Notes: generated from the sequence alone by a model not told the origin. A DNA stretch of 64,000 nucleotides from Armatimonadetes bacterium Uphvl-Ar1 (GCA_002162075.1 CP021423.1:2046001-2110000); one strand, 5' to 3'; shown: positions 9,325 through 18,718, counted from the stretch's first letter. Numbers and translations are program-made.

Positions 9325-10463
9325 TTACGGACACAGTAACACCGCCACTTCCGAACAGAAGTGGCGGCCTTTTTTTGTCAAGCCCAACCGACCCTTTTCA
9401 ACTTCAACCCATTCCCTCTCGACAGCCTTCCTGAGCCCCGCTTCATCAACATTTACGCCCGCCAACTCCAGACCCTCATTGAGCCGAATCCCCATCATGA
9501 TCCGCTCAAAATTCCGATCCCCCCCGCTCAGAACCTCATTCTCAAATGCAACGGTCGGCCCTCCTCAACCGCCGAAGAATATCCCTCGGGATGCTTCAAA
9601 TTCGTGAAACGATACCGCCCATCTTCTCGGTCATAACATCCCACCGCCCCCGGCCCATAAGCCAAATACTCTTCCGACCGCCAATAAGCCAAATTGTGGC
9701 GGCTCTCCCACCCCGGTTTCCCGAAATTCGAAATCTCATACTGCTGCAGCCCCGCTGCCTCGCACCTCTCAACCGCCAAATCATACATCGCCGTTTGCCG
9801 CTCATCATCCGGCAAAGCCAGCATCCCCCGCAAGTTCTGCCGATAAAATCGAGTATTTTGCTCAATAGTTAAACAATACAAGCTCAAATGTTCAGTACCC
9901 AATGCCAGGGCCGTTGCCAAATTAGTCTCCCAAGCCTTCAGCGATTGACCTGGCAAAGCAAACATCAAATCAAGATTCACATTGTCAAACCCCGCCCGTC
10001 TCGCCTTCTGTACAGCTTCCGCAATATGTGTCGGCGCATGAACCCGCCCGAGTTGAATCAAATCATGCGTCTGGAATGATTGCGCCCCCAGGGACAGGCG
10101 ATTAAATCCCGCCGCTCGCATCGCCTCAAACTTCGGAAAGTCAATCGTCCCCGGGTTCGCCTCACTTGTGATCTCGCAGCCGTCCACCGGCGGATGAACG
10201 TCCATCACCGTCTCCAATATCGCCACCAGTTGCTCAGTCGGCAAGTAAGTGGGCGTCCCACCTCCCACAAATATCGTTTTTGCCGGTCGCCCAACATGCG
10301 GACTCTCCCGAATCTCACGCACCGTCGTCGCCGTCGTCCGCTCCATAATCTCTCCGCTCATCGCATAACTATTAAAATCGCAATACCCGCACTTACTCGG
10401 ACAAAACGGGGTGTGAATATAAACGGCAACGGGTGAAGATTCGATACCCCCATTATCCCCCAC
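9325..10463 (-). CDS. hemW: Radical SAM heme chaperone HemW, interrupted by one frameshift
   Basis: HemW-family radical SAM protein (older name: oxygen-independent coproporphyrinogen oxidase-like). It carries the iron-sulfur motif CPSKCGYC close to the N-terminus, then GGGTPTYL and SLGAQSF, family hallmarks. The frame stops early after AVEEGRPLHLRMRF. In the neighbouring frame the C-terminal domain continues (FERIMMGIRLNEGLE ... LGLTKKGRHFCSEVAVLL) to TAA at 9325. A missing base between about 9541 and 9561, most simply in the GGG run at 9559-9561, explains the break. The longest frame opens at a TTG (10535) that lies inside a palindromic repeat; GTG at 10463 gives a more usual 14-residue lead to the cysteine motif, so I chose it. 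The gene is convergent with the PEP-CTERM gene. Confidence 0.88.
9342..9376 (+). terminator. Rho-independent terminator of the PEP-CTERM gene, inside the 3' end of hemW
   Basis: A perfect 9-bp stem CCGCCACTT/AAGTGGCGG with an 8-nt loop, followed by seven T on the plus strand. The same DNA encodes part of the last codons of hemW on the other strand. Confidence 0.85.
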
Positions 10464-10489
10464 CGCTATCAGGGAGAAGTTGGCGGAAT

Positions 10490-10532
10490 CCCCCCTCTCC
10501 GTTTTAATGGAGAGGGGGTTAGGGGGTGAGGT
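10490..10532. repeat. Palindromic interspersed repeat, copy 1
   Basis: C6TCTCC, GTTTTAAT, GGAGAGGGGG, then TTAGGGGGTGAGGT. The stem CCCCCTCTCC/GGAGAGGGGG is perfect with an 8-nt loop. It overlaps the upstream end of the hemW frame. Confidence 0.75.
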
Positions 10533-10606
10533 CAACTCATCTCAATTCCTTCAAACCATCCTCATCCAACTTCCTTAAAACTGGCCCCACGATAGCTCTC
10601 AAACTT

Positions 10607-10649
10607 CCCTCCCCAAGTCTGGGGAGGGTGGCCCGAAGGGCGGGAGGGG
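10607..10649. repeat. Palindromic GC-rich repeat, copy 2 (variant)
   Basis: CCCTCCCC and GGGGAGGG surround AAGTCT, followed by TGGCCCGAAGGGCGGGAGGGG. It is a variant of the same family, 75 bp from copy 1 in the hemW to DUF4870 intergenic region. Confidence 0.6.
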
Positions 10650-10769
10650 TTACCCCAAAAATCAGCCATCCCGACGCCCTCGCCCAGACAAAAGCACCCA
10701 GATACAAACATCCCATGGGCCCCCCGCAACCTCCTGTCTCCAAAACAAGTCCCATACTCAAGAGCAAAC

Positions 10770-11219
10770 ATGGCCCTCCAACCCAACGGCCCCGAAACCA
10801 CCCAATCCGAGCGTAACACCGCCGCTCTGATCCATATCATCAGTATCTTCACCCCCCTCTGGGTACCCGCCATCGCGTGGTTTATGCACCGCAACACCTC
10901 TCGGTTCATCGCCGCCCACTCCTGGCAAGAAATCGTTGATGGCATTCTCTGGAAAGCCCTCCTCCTCCTCGTGATGCTCGGCGGACTCGGAGTCACCATC
11001 TCCCGACTTGTTTACCACTTCCAAACCAACTGGGAAACCTTCACTTGGCAAGAAATCATCATTCGCCTCGCAATCAGTCTCACACTATTCATCGTGCTTT
11101 TCACCTGGAACCTCATCCAGGCTCTGAACCAAGCCCGAAAAGCCCGCGCCGGAATCTGGCCCAAACGTGAACTCAAAAAACTCGCCCGCGCCAATCCCTC
11201 CCAAACCCCCCTTCCCTGA
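10770..11219 (+). CDS. DUF4870-type small membrane protein
   Basis: 149 residues with three to four hydrophobic segments (about 20-42, 60-80 and 95-118) and a basic C-terminal tail. The opening pattern of a Ser/Thr-Glu-Arg-Asn segment running into ALIHIISIFTPLWVPAIAW, then a helix with NTSRFIAAHSWQE, fits the DUF4870 family (Tic20-like membrane proteins of unknown role). It lies alone between hemW and purD, flanked on both sides by copies of the GC-rich repeat. No partner gene is evident. The family call is moderate because the family is poorly conserved. Confidence 0.7.
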   Translation: MALQPNGPETTQSERNTAALIHIISIFTPLWVPAIAWFMHRNTSRFIAAHSWQEIVDGILWKALLLLVMLGGLGVTISRLVYHFQTNWETFTWQEIIIRLAISLTLFIVLFTWNLIQALNQARKARAGIWPKRELKKLARANPSQTPLP

Positions 11220-11243
11220 AAAAGCCTCGCCCCACCAAAATTC

Positions 11244-11276
11244 GTTTAGGGAGAGGGAGATTGGAGGGGGTGGGTT
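11244..11276. repeat. Degenerate copy of the GC-rich repeat
   Basis: GTTTAGGGAGAGGGAGATTGGAGGGGGTGGGTT resembles the right half of the repeat (GAGAGGGGG, spacer, GGGGGTGAGGT), but the left arm is lost. It lies between the DUF4870 gene and purD. Confidence 0.35.
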
Positions 11277-11292
11277 CATTGTTCCTGAAGAA

Positions 11293-12540
11293 CTATCGTC
11301 CAATATCCTTCCGGTAAACCATCCCCTCAAACCGCACCCCCCCAACGCCCGCATAAGCCTTCGCCCTCGCTTCCTCACCATCCGCTCCCGTCGCCGAAAC
11401 CGCAACCACCCGACCCCCACTCGTTATAAGCTCTTCGTTCACAATCGCCGTCCCCGCATGGAACACCTCAACCCCGTCCAACAACTCACCAATCTCAACC
11501 GACCGACCCTTTTCATATTCCCCCGGATATCCTTCGCTCGCCACGACGACCGTACAAACTGCCTCATCCAGAACCGGAACCTCCGGAATCACTTCTCCCT
11601 TGGCACACGCGAGGAGCGCCTCGGCGAACCCTTCTCCCAACCGCCGGACCACACTCTGAGTCTCCGGGTCACCAAACCGCACATTGTATTCAAGGCAAAT
11701 TGGGTCCCCATCCACAACCATCAATCCACTAAACAACACTCCTCGATATCCAATTTCCAAATCAGCCAACGAAGCCAAAATCGGCCGGACAACTTCATCC
11801 TCCGCCCGACGAACAAGCTCTTCAGAAACCCAATCCACGGGTGAATACGTCCCCATGCCCCCCGTATTCAGCCCTGTATCGCCATCTCCAATTCGCTTGT
11901 AGTCTTGCGCCACCGGAAGGCTCAAAATTTCTTGCCCACTCACCAAAGTCAAAAGAGAAAATTCCTGACCGTGAAGTCGTTCCTCAACCACAATCGTCCG
12001 CCCCGCTTCCCCGAATTCCATCCCCACCAACATCCCATCAATCGCCAAATTGGCATCTTCAACCGAATCACAAAGAATCACACCCTTCCCCAAAGCCGCA
12101 CCGCTCGCCTTCACCACGACTGAGCGACCCGCCCCGTACTCCGTTGCAACGTAATCTTTCGCCGCGCCCGGATCACTAAAACTCTGATAGCGAGCTGTAG
12201 GAATCCCCGCTCGCTTCATCATATCTTTGCTAAACGACTTACTTCCTTCAAGCCGCGCCGCCGCCTGATCCGGCCCAAATACCGCAAACCCATGCTCCCG
12301 AAACATATCCCCCATTCCCGCAATCAAGGGATCTTCCGGCCCAATCACAATCAAATCGGGCTGGGCTTGGTTCGCCGCATCCAAAAGCGCTTTCCGGTCA
12401 TTGACCGCCACCGGAAAAACATGCGCCACTTCGTGAATCCCCGGATTCCCCGGTGCACAAAAAACCTCATGCCCTTCCTGGTCAAACTTCCAACAGAGCG
12501 CGTGTTCGCGTCCACCACCACCAATCACGAAAATCTTCAT
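11293..12540 (-). CDS. purD: Phosphoribosylamine-glycine ligase (GAR synthetase)
   Basis: ATP-grasp enzyme of step two in purine synthesis, joining glycine to phosphoribosylamine. At 415 residues it is full length. The N-terminal domain opens with MKIFVIGGGGREHAL, then APGNPGI and VIGPEDPL. The ATP-grasp part has KSFSKDMMKRAGIPTA, VVKASGAALGKGV and the metal-binding LEYNVRFGDPETQ. It begins 3 nt after the end of recR, so it is the last gene of a dnaX-ybaB-recR-purD operon. The head of the operon is conserved in many bacteria; attachment of purD is unusual. Confidence 0.97.
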   Translation of the reverse strand: MKIFVIGGGGREHALCWKFDQEGHEVFCAPGNPGIHEVAHVFPVAVNDRKALLDAANQAQPDLIVIGPEDPLIAGMGDMFREHGFAVFGPDQAAARLEGSKSFSKDMMKRAGIPTARYQSFSDPGAAKDYVATEYGAGRSVVVKASGAALGKGVILCDSVEDANLAIDGMLVGMEFGEAGRTIVVEERLHGQEFSLLTLVSGQEILSLPVAQDYKRIGDGDTGLNTGGMGTYSPVDWVSEELVRRAEDEVVRPILASLADLEIGYRGVLFSGLMVVDGDPICLEYNVRFGDPETQSVVRRLGEGFAEALLACAKGEVIPEVPVLDEAVCTVVVASEGYPGEYEKGRSVEIGELLDGVEVFHAGTAIVNEELITSGGRVVAVSATGADGEEARAKAYAGVGGVRFEGMVYRKDIGR

Positions 12541-12543
12541 GTC

Positions 12544-13137
12544 CTAAATCTCCCTTCTGTATTCTAGTGCACTCAAGAGGGTCGCTGTGTCCGCATAATC
12601 CAATTCCCCGCCGACCGGCATTCCATGGGCCAACCGCGTGACCTTGATCTCCAACGGCTTGATCAGTTTTGCCAAATAGAACGCCGTCGTATCCCCTTCC
12701 ACTGTCGGATTTGTTGCAACAATCACTTCCGAGACACCATTGGCAAGGCGCTGAATCAGCTCCCTCACTTTCAATTGCTCCGGACCAATCCCATCAATCG
12801 GGTTCAAAAGCCCATGCAATACGTGGTATTTCCCTCGAAACTCATTGAGACGCTCCATCGCCGTAATATCCCTCGCTTCTCCCACCACACAGATCACATC
12901 GTCTGTGCGTCTTGGATCAGAGCAAATCTCACACCGCTCCCCTTCGCTAATGTTCTGGCACACATCGCAAAGCCGCAGACTTCGTTTCGCCACCAGCAAA
13001 CTTTCACTCAATCGTCGGACATCATCATCCGCCATTCGCAAAATGTGAAAAGCCAAGCGCTGAGCCGATTTCGGCCCCACACCTGGCAACTTCTCAAGCT
13101 GAGCAATCAACTCCGCCAACGGGCGGGCAAACTGCAT
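12544..13137 (-). CDS. recR: Recombination protein RecR
   Basis: RecFOR-pathway protein that helps load RecA at gaps. The 197 residues match the family. Features in order are the helix-hairpin-helix LPGVGPKSAQRLAFHIL (about 17-33), a four-cysteine zinc finger (CDVC...CEIC, about 57-72) and the Toprim domain (ICVVGEARDI onward, with NPTVEGDTTAFYL). The C-terminal Walker-B-like ARGLPVG motif appears as AHGMPVGGELDYAD. It starts 5 nt after ybaB, and purD starts 3 nt after its end. Confidence 0.97.
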   Translation of the reverse strand: MQFARPLAELIAQLEKLPGVGPKSAQRLAFHILRMADDDVRRLSESLLVAKRSLRLCDVCQNISEGERCEICSDPRRTDDVICVVGEARDITAMERLNEFRGKYHVLHGLLNPIDGIGPEQLKVRELIQRLANGVSEVIVATNPTVEGDTTAFYLAKLIKPLEIKVTRLAHGMPVGGELDYADTATLLSALEYRREI

Positions 13138-13142
13138 TCCTA

Positions 13143-13478
13143 TTAAAACCCGAGTTTGTCCAGACCCGGCACGTTCGGCATGATCTCTTTCACTTTTGAG
13201 TCTCGAGATTCTGTTGCCTTCGCAAAGCCATCCTTCACTGCCGCAACAATCATGTCTTCCAAAAGCTCAAGATCGTCGGGATCAACGACGGACTTGTCAA
13301 TCTTCAACGACTGCAATTCACCCAGTCCGTTGAATGTGCACTTGACCCCATTCTTATCAACATCAAACCGCTCTTCGGCCAGTTCCGCATCCAAGTTTTG
13401 CGCCCGTGCCATTGCCTCTTGTGCTTGGGCCATCATGTTGCCCATGCTCTGTCCACCAAAATTCTTCGGGAGTTTCAT
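13143..13478 (-). CDS. YbaB/EbfC family nucleoid-associated protein
   Basis: 111-residue DNA-binding protein. The N-terminus [27 protein letters not shown] gives the usual Gln/Met-rich helix; the core has VKCTFNGLGELQSLKID and the family's VVDPDDLELLEDMIVAA. The start codon overlaps the dnaX stop by 4 nt (ATGA), showing translational coupling. It sits between dnaX and recR, the classical position for this family. Confidence 0.95.
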   Translation of the reverse strand: MKLPKNFGGQSMGNMMAQAQEAMARAQNLDAELAEERFDVDKNGVKCTFNGLGELQSLKIDKSVVDPDDLELLEDMIVAAVKDGFAKATESRDSKVKEIMPNVPGLDKLGF

Positions 13479-15140
13479 GCTGTGTTTTCCGTATCGTCCG
13501 ACGCCGTGCCAAAGATCCGCTTTGCGGCCTCTGCCAACCGGTCACCTTCCAGGGGAGATTCTACCGAAACCCCTTCCATTGTTGGGGCCGACTTACTCCG
13601 ATTCCCCATTGCCACAAACTCAAAATCTGCTTCTTCACTCGTGAATTTCCGCCACGACTCCCGAATCGCCTGAATCAGCGGCTTCTTTCCCTTCACCCAA
13701 TCTGCATTCACTTGCGTTTTGCAACCAACCCGAACAACATTCCCAACCAAATCTAACCCCTGACTCTGAGCCAAATGAATCGCCGCAGTTTTTGAGATCC
13801 CACTGATCTCTCGACTCACCTTTTGCCAATGCCCATTGACCTCCGGATCGCCACCAGCATCTTGTTCGCCAACCTCGCTTGGTGGTGGCTCACCTCCCCC
13901 GCCACCACGATCAGAATCGGTCGGAACAGGAATGCTACTCTCAGTCTCAGCAGCTGGAGCCGCTACCGCAACCGTCTCAACTTTCTGTTCAACCACCGCC
14001 GCCTTTACGGGTTCCCGAACAACCCCCGGTTCCCGTTTCACTGCGACCGCAACCGGTGCTCGCAAATCCAGCGCAATCTTCAATAACTCCGCCTCCAACC
14101 ACACCCTAGGGATCGTCACATCCTTCACTCCCTTAAGCCGACCCGATACCTCGGCCCGCAGTCGCAAAAGCAAATCCTGCCCGATCCGCGCCCCCGTCGC
14201 CGCTAACGCCGCATCAACCGCTGCATCACCAGAACCAGTCCCCGCCGAAAGCACCGCCCGTGTCAAATCCGCCAGCCGGTACATCAAGCTCTCCAAAATC
14301 GCTAACGGGTCACGGCCCCGTTGATAAATGGACTCCAACTGATTCACGACCGACCCCAAATCCCCTCGAGCCACCGCCTGGAGCAATTCGTCCGTTACCT
14401 CATCTGAAATCAATCCCAATTGGTGATAGACATGACCCAAGGTCAACGCCCCATCGGTCGTGATCACCGCCTGCTCAAGCAACGTCAACGAATCGCGATA
14501 CCCCCGTCGCTCAACCTCGCAATCGCCGTGATTGCCGCCGGTTCTGCTTCAATCCCCTCCGCCGCAATCACATGATTCAGCTGCTTAACCAAGTTCGCAA
14601 TGCTTCCCCGGTGGAACTCATACTTCTGGCAGCGACTTCTGATCGTGGGCGGAACCTTATGGAACTCCGTTGTCGCGAGAATGAAAATTGCATGGGCCGG
14701 AGGCTCCTCAATCGTCTTCAGTAAAGCGTCAAACGCCTTGGCACTTAAATCGTGAACTTCGTCAATGATAAACACTCGGTACCGACAATTCGCGGGCTGA
14801 TATTCACTCGCCTCAACAATATGTTCCCGAACTTTCTCAACCCCTGCTTCACTCGCCGCATCCATCTCCAATACATCCATACAATTTCCTGCAGTAATTT
14901 CTGCACAAATCGGACAATCAAAAGGGAGATCAGTGCTCGGCCCCCCGTACAATTCAAAGCCTTAGCCAAGAGTCGCGCCGTCGAAGTCTTCCCCGTCCCC
15001 CGTGGACCAGTAAACAAATAGGCCTGCGCAATCTTCCCTTTCGCAATCGAATTCCGCAAGGTCTGGACAACATGATCCTGCCCGACCAAGTCGTCAAACG
15101 ACTGACTCCGATATTTGCGAAAAAGCGCCTGGTAACTCAC
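13475..15140 (-). CDS. dnaX: DNA polymerase III subunit gamma/tau, interrupted by two frameshifts
   Basis: Clamp-loader ATPase. Part 1 starts at a GTG (15140, GAGGATGGAG upstream) and has the Walker A motif [10 protein letters not shown] up to ALNCT. Part 2, in another frame, has the zinc-cysteine region (CPIC), Walker B-like [11 protein letters not shown] and the sensor [16 protein letters not shown]. Part 3 holds the collar domain and a long variable tau-like tail. One base missing from a run of six C (14941-14946) and one from five C (14501-14505) would join all three into about 555 residues. Neither site is a dnaX-type programmed slippery sequence, and the first lies just after Walker A, where a shift would be destructive. 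The gene follows the SRP RNA, as in Bacillus. Confidence 0.92.
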
Positions 15141-15217
15141 AACTCCATCCTCAGTTTTACTTCAAATCCGCGCGTTCCCCATCAAATCTCTCCCCAATCA
15201 AATGAACAAAAAGCCAA

Positions 15218-15345
15218 GTGCCGGGAATTCCGTGTCACCCAGTCCTTTGATTTACCGCTGCTGCCTTCCGGCCCTGACGGGGTTCACCAAATTCCTGCTG
15301 CACAGCTCCCGGCGGCAGAGTTCAAACCCTGCCGCCAAAAGGCAC
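15218..15345 (-). ncRNA. ffs: Signal recognition particle RNA (4.5S type)
   Basis: On the minus strand the conserved SRP domain IV appears as GTCAGGGCCGGAAGGCAGCAGC, with the GGAA tetraloop region and the asymmetric AGCAG internal loop. The flanks GCCGGGA and TCCCGGC pair to close a long hairpin of roughly 100 nt. A further hairpin, GGCGGCAG/CTGCCGCC, sits at the 5' side (15319-15342) and may be part of a longer transcript or a processing feature. A T-run follows at about 15206-15210. The location just upstream of dnaX is a known conserved arrangement. Exact ends are estimated. Confidence 0.9.
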
Positions 15346-15370
15346 TCAGCTTGTCAGTCCAAAGATCAGC

Positions 15371-16741
15371 TTACTGACCTTCTTGCACATCGTTCCGCAG
15401 ACCCGGAACATTGATCACTTCTTCTGTATTGCGTGCGCCCGTCGGAATAAATCCAATCGTCCGCTTGACCGGAGTCCGCGTTGCCCATTCACCTTGGCGG
15501 AGCAACTCATCGCGAGAAATCTCCAACTGAGCGTAAATCACCCGCTGACCTTCCCGGACGTCTGTGTTCAAGTAATTCTTATCCGTCATCCCCTCGCCAT
15601 TAAAGCCAAATCGGTCTTGAATGTGCGGTGGAGCCGATCGTGGATTGTAGTAGAACTCAATCACATAGTTGTCCGAGTTAAACGGATACATCGTCGGGTC
15701 GCGGGCCATGTCAATTCTGCGGAAGAATGCTTGGTTCTTAACAAACAAACCATCCTGCATGAAGGTCATGTCCTTCTCCGGTTCCAAATCAACGGAAGTT
15801 CCTTGATCCCACTTCAACGCCGCCGGTCGCAAATTCGGCTTATCCTTATCGCGCAAAACGATTCGAACCCGAGTCCCGACTGGCTGAACGTTCCAAGTCC
15901 CTTCAACCCGCAAAATCTTGGAGTCTTCAACCGTTACCTGAGCCGTAAAACCAACATCGTAAGGCGGTCGAGTGTCATAGTCGTACTGGTCGTAAGTACC
16001 GTTCTCAATCGCGAAGTTGCCCCGCTGAGCAAGGCGAACCAGCAAGTTATCTAAGTTCACCTCAAGCGTGTCAACATTCTGGCGCGCTTGGAAATCATTG
16101 GGATTCTTGTCAAAGTTATCGCTGGCTGCATTCCAAAGCTCTTCGTAATGCTCAATTGCCCCCGTCATGTTGCCATCGCGCAGATATGCCATCGCCAGAA
16201 TGTTCTTCCGGGCGGTTTGCATATCTTTCCGCTTGTTTGCTTCTTCCCACCACTTCGCCGCGTTGGAATAATCGTCGTCAATCTTGTGATACCAAAGCCA
16301 TCCCGTCTCAAAGAACAACTCATATGTGTAATCGTTGTTCTTCGATCCTTCTGCGCCAAGGGCCAAAGCTGACGGAATATACCGACGGTCAGAACGGCTC
16401 TGCTCATCCGTGAAGTTATAGGCAATGTGCCACATTCCCGTTGCATAAACATCAATCTGCTTCGGGTCGAGCATCGTCACCAGGCGAATAATCGGCAGAA
16501 TGGCGTCGTAGTTTCCTTCGTCAAAAAACGTGTCTGCGCGAACCCAGAGGATCCCCGCGACCATCTCGCGGAAACCCGCCAAAGCAATCAAAAGTTGATC
16601 ACCGCTTAACCCGCGAAGGTCACTGTCCTTTCGAGGCGAGAAATTCTCTTGCCAGAGCGGATAGTTCATGCGGTTGACAATCGCGCCTCCCGCAATACAG
16701 ACCGCAAGGCCCGCCAACATCAAACTTCGATTCATTCGCAT
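15371..16741 (-). CDS. Membrane-anchored TPR-like protein encoded with an ABC exporter
   Basis: 456 residues. One N-terminal membrane segment (about 8-24) is followed by a region with tetratricopeptide-like helices (about 55-215: FFDEGNYDAILPIIRLVTMLDP, then NAAKWWEEANK, then AMAYLRDGNMTGAIEHYEELW). The C-terminal half is probably beta-rich and extracytoplasmic. It is the third gene of a compact operon: ATPase (17541), permease (16748, 1 nt downstream of the ATPase) and this gene (6 nt after the permease). A role as a periplasmic accessory of the exporter is inferred from the operon alone; no enzymatic motif is seen. Confidence 0.7.
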   Translation of the reverse strand: MRMNRSLMLAGLAVCIAGGAIVNRMNYPLWQENFSPRKDSDLRGLSGDQLLIALAGFREMVAGILWVRADTFFDEGNYDAILPIIRLVTMLDPKQIDVYATGMWHIAYNFTDEQSRSDRRYIPSALALGAEGSKNNDYTYELFFETGWLWYHKIDDDYSNAAKWWEEANKRKDMQTARKNILAMAYLRDGNMTGAIEHYEELWNAASDNFDKNPNDFQARQNVDTLEVNLDNLLVRLAQRGNFAIENGTYDQYDYDTRPPYDVGFTAQVTVEDSKILRVEGTWNVQPVGTRVRIVLRDKDKPNLRPAALKWDQGTSVDLEPEKDMTFMQDGLFVKNQAFFRRIDMARDPTMYPFNSDNYVIEFYYNPRSAPPHIQDRFGFNGEGMTDKNYLNTDVREGQRVIYAQLEISRDELLRQGEWATRTPVKRTIGFIPTGARNTEEVINVPGLRNDVQEGQ

Positions 16742-16747
16742 CGCTTC

Positions 16748-17539
16748 TTAAACCTCTTTACGGTCGAAAATCATCATTCCCGCAATCAAGAACGCCGCAA
16801 TGTAGAACAACGCGTAAACCACGATCTGCACGTAGTACAACTCAATTGAGCGCAACTCCGGCCCTTGGTTGATAATCCCACCCTGAATATTGTACTGAGC
16901 AAAGTTTGGCACAATCGAGTGAATGACCGTCGCTGCTCCCTTCACCGCTGCTGGCAAAGTCTGGTTGTTACTCAAGTCTTGGAAAACCGGACTGAACAAC
17001 GTCCCAACCAGATAAACACCACCCGACAAGAAGAAGTTCACGATCGGGGAAACAAATGTCGAGAAGAACATCGCAACCGCCGCCAGCAAACTCATCTGGA
17101 CAAAGAAGAAGATCGGTGCCGTTGCCAATTGCAAAACATCGTCCATTGATGCCTGTTGTTGCATGATCCGGAAGACCAATACAAGCACCGTTGACATCAA
17201 CAGCATCATCATGCCAAGCGCGCCAACCGCACCGAGATACTTCCCAAGCAGGAAGTGCCACCGGTAAACCGGCTTACTCAGAATGGTGTAGATCGTCCGT
17301 CTCTCCACTTCATTCGGAAGCAGATAGACCGTCAAGACAATCGCAATGACCGCACTGGTGAGTTGGATAACCCCCAGCGTAAAGCTCGTCAGAACTGTGT
17401 AATTTTGTCGCAAAGACAAAACGCTCAGACCCGGAGCAATGACCAAGAACAAAACGCCGACCAAAAGAATGACCAGCAGAACCCGTCGGCGAATTGCTTC
17501 ACCAATTGTCGTTTTCGCAATGGAAAGAATCGCACCCAT
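16748..17539 (-). CDS. ABC-2 type transporter permease
   Basis: 263 residues with six predicted membrane helices: a first pair (VILLVGVLFLVIAPGLSVL; VIQLTSAVIAIVLTVYLL), two central helices, a hairpin around LSLLAAVAMFFSTFVSP and a C-terminal helix (IVVYALFYIAAFLIAGMMI). The segment NEVERRTIYTILSKPVYRWHFLLGKYLG is the typical cytosolic loop of ABC-2 permeases (ABC2_membrane). It begins 1 nt after the ATPase gene. The substrate is not identifiable from sequence. Confidence 0.88.
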   Translation of the reverse strand: MGAILSIAKTTIGEAIRRRVLLVILLVGVLFLVIAPGLSVLSLRQNYTVLTSFTLGVIQLTSAVIAIVLTVYLLPNEVERRTIYTILSKPVYRWHFLLGKYLGAVGALGMMMLLMSTVLVLVFRIMQQQASMDDVLQLATAPIFFFVQMSLLAAVAMFFSTFVSPIVNFFLSGGVYLVGTLFSPVFQDLSNNQTLPAAVKGAATVIHSIVPNFAQYNIQGGIINQGPELRSIELYYVQIVVYALFYIAAFLIAGMMIFDRKEV

Positions 17540-17540
17540 C

Positions 17541-18536
17541 TTAGTTCGCCCCCTCTTCCTTCGCCACTTCCACAGCCTCGGCCGCGTTGTGATCGTCCGT
17601 CATCTTGCTCATCTTACGACCCTTCAAGACGTTATCTCCAGCAACTGACTCAAGGAACAAGTCTTCAAGCCGCTTTCGTCGCGGAATCACGCTCACAATG
17701 TCACCATTCGCCGCACGGATCGCATCCAGCATTTCGCCCGGATGAGCCGAATCAGGAATGTCTGCAATCAAACGTCCATTCTTAAAGCTAACCGTGAAGT
17801 CATCGCCTCGGAATTTATTCGCAACATCCTCAGTCAAATTGTCCGCCGTGATCTCAATCCGACCACCGCTCAACAACTGATCCAAGCGACCCTGGTGAAC
17901 CAACTCACCCTTATTGATGATCGCCACTCGGTCACAGATCCGCTCGACGTCGCTCAACTCGTGCGAGCTAATGAAAACGGTTCGTCCCTCATCGCGGAAC
18001 TTCAAAATCAAGTCCCGGATTTCAATGTGCGCAATCGGGTCAAGACCACCCGTTGGCTCGTCCAAGAACAACAGCTCCGGATCATTCAAAAGGCTCTGCG
18101 CCAATCCAATCCGCTGTTGCATCCCCTTGGAATACTGGCTGATCGGTCGGTTCATATCGTTGCCAAGGTTCACTCGGTTCAACAATCGTTCACAAAGATC
18201 ACGATCCTTAATGCCAAAGAGCGATGCATAAAACTGCATGATCTCAACCCCGGTCATGTGCTCGTAGTAATACGGCTTCTCCGGTAGGTAGCTCAGCTTC
18301 TTGTGACTCTCGATATCCCCTGCCGGATTGCCCAGAACACTGGCCTCTCCACTGGTTGAATCAATAATCCCAAGCAGGATCTTGATGGTCGTTGTCTTTC
18401 CTGCCCCGTTAGGGCCAAGAAATCCGAAAATTTCGCCACGTTCGACCTGCAAATCCAAATTCTTAACCACACTCTGTGGGCCAGAACTCGTTTTGTAGGT
18501 TTTCGTTAAATCTTTTGTTTCAATTGCCAGGTTCAA
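17541..18536 (-). CDS. ABC transporter ATP-binding protein
   Basis: Cytosolic ATPase of an ABC-2 exporter. Motifs are all intact: Walker A GPNGAGKTTTIK, Q-loop region LSYLPEKPYYYEHMT, signature YSKGMQQRIGLAQ, Walker B LLFLDEPTGGLDP and the H-switch FISSHEL. After about residue 225 there is a C-terminal extension of about 100 residues ending in an acidic, alanine-rich tail. The frame opens at TTG 18545; TTG at 18536 is preferred because a GGAGG ribosome site lies 10 nt before it. A TATAAT box precedes it at 18569-18574. It heads the three-gene operon with 16748 and 15371. Confidence 0.92.
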   Translation of the reverse strand: MNLAIETKDLTKTYKTSSGPQSVVKNLDLQVERGEIFGFLGPNGAGKTTTIKILLGIIDSTSGEASVLGNPAGDIESHKKLSYLPEKPYYYEHMTGVEIMQFYASLFGIKDRDLCERLLNRVNLGNDMNRPISQYSKGMQQRIGLAQSLLNDPELLFLDEPTGGLDPIAHIEIRDLILKFRDEGRTVFISSHELSDVERICDRVAIINKGELVHQGRLDQLLSGGRIEITADNLTEDVANKFRGDDFTVSFKNGRLIADIPDSAHPGEMLDAIRAANGDIVSVIPRRKRLEDLFLESVAGDNVLKGRKMSKMTDDHNAAEAVEVAKEEGAN

Positions 18537-18568
18537 AGGACGCAAGCCTCCAGGAAAATTGCGATGCG

Positions 18569-18574
18569 ATTATA
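18569..18574 (-). promoter_or_regulatory. Consensus -10 box of the ABC exporter operon
   Basis: Minus strand GGTATAATCG about 30 nt upstream of the ribosome site and start of the ATPase gene. A clear -35 hexamer is not seen. Confidence 0.55.
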
Positions 18575-18668
18575 CCAACGACTCGCACCACCGACGTGCC
18601 AATCGCCCGCCGCCACGTTAATCAACGCAACTCTCCTCCAATTCATTCCCAATGCTCTAGAAAAATAT

Positions 18669-18718
18669 CCTCCCCCCTAGCCGTTTCAATAGAGATGAGG
18701 GTTAAGGGAGTGAGTTAG
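18669..18718. repeat. Palindromic repeat family, degenerate copy 4
   Basis: CCTCCCCCCTAGCCGTTTCAATAGAGATGAGGGTTAAGGGAGTGAG: same architecture as copy 5 next to it, with several mismatches in the right arm. Confidence 0.6.

Noticed and set aside
14941-14946. Programmed dnaX frameshift
   Set aside because: Wrong position and wrong sequence type for the known gamma/tau shift; missing-base pattern recurs in unrelated genes.
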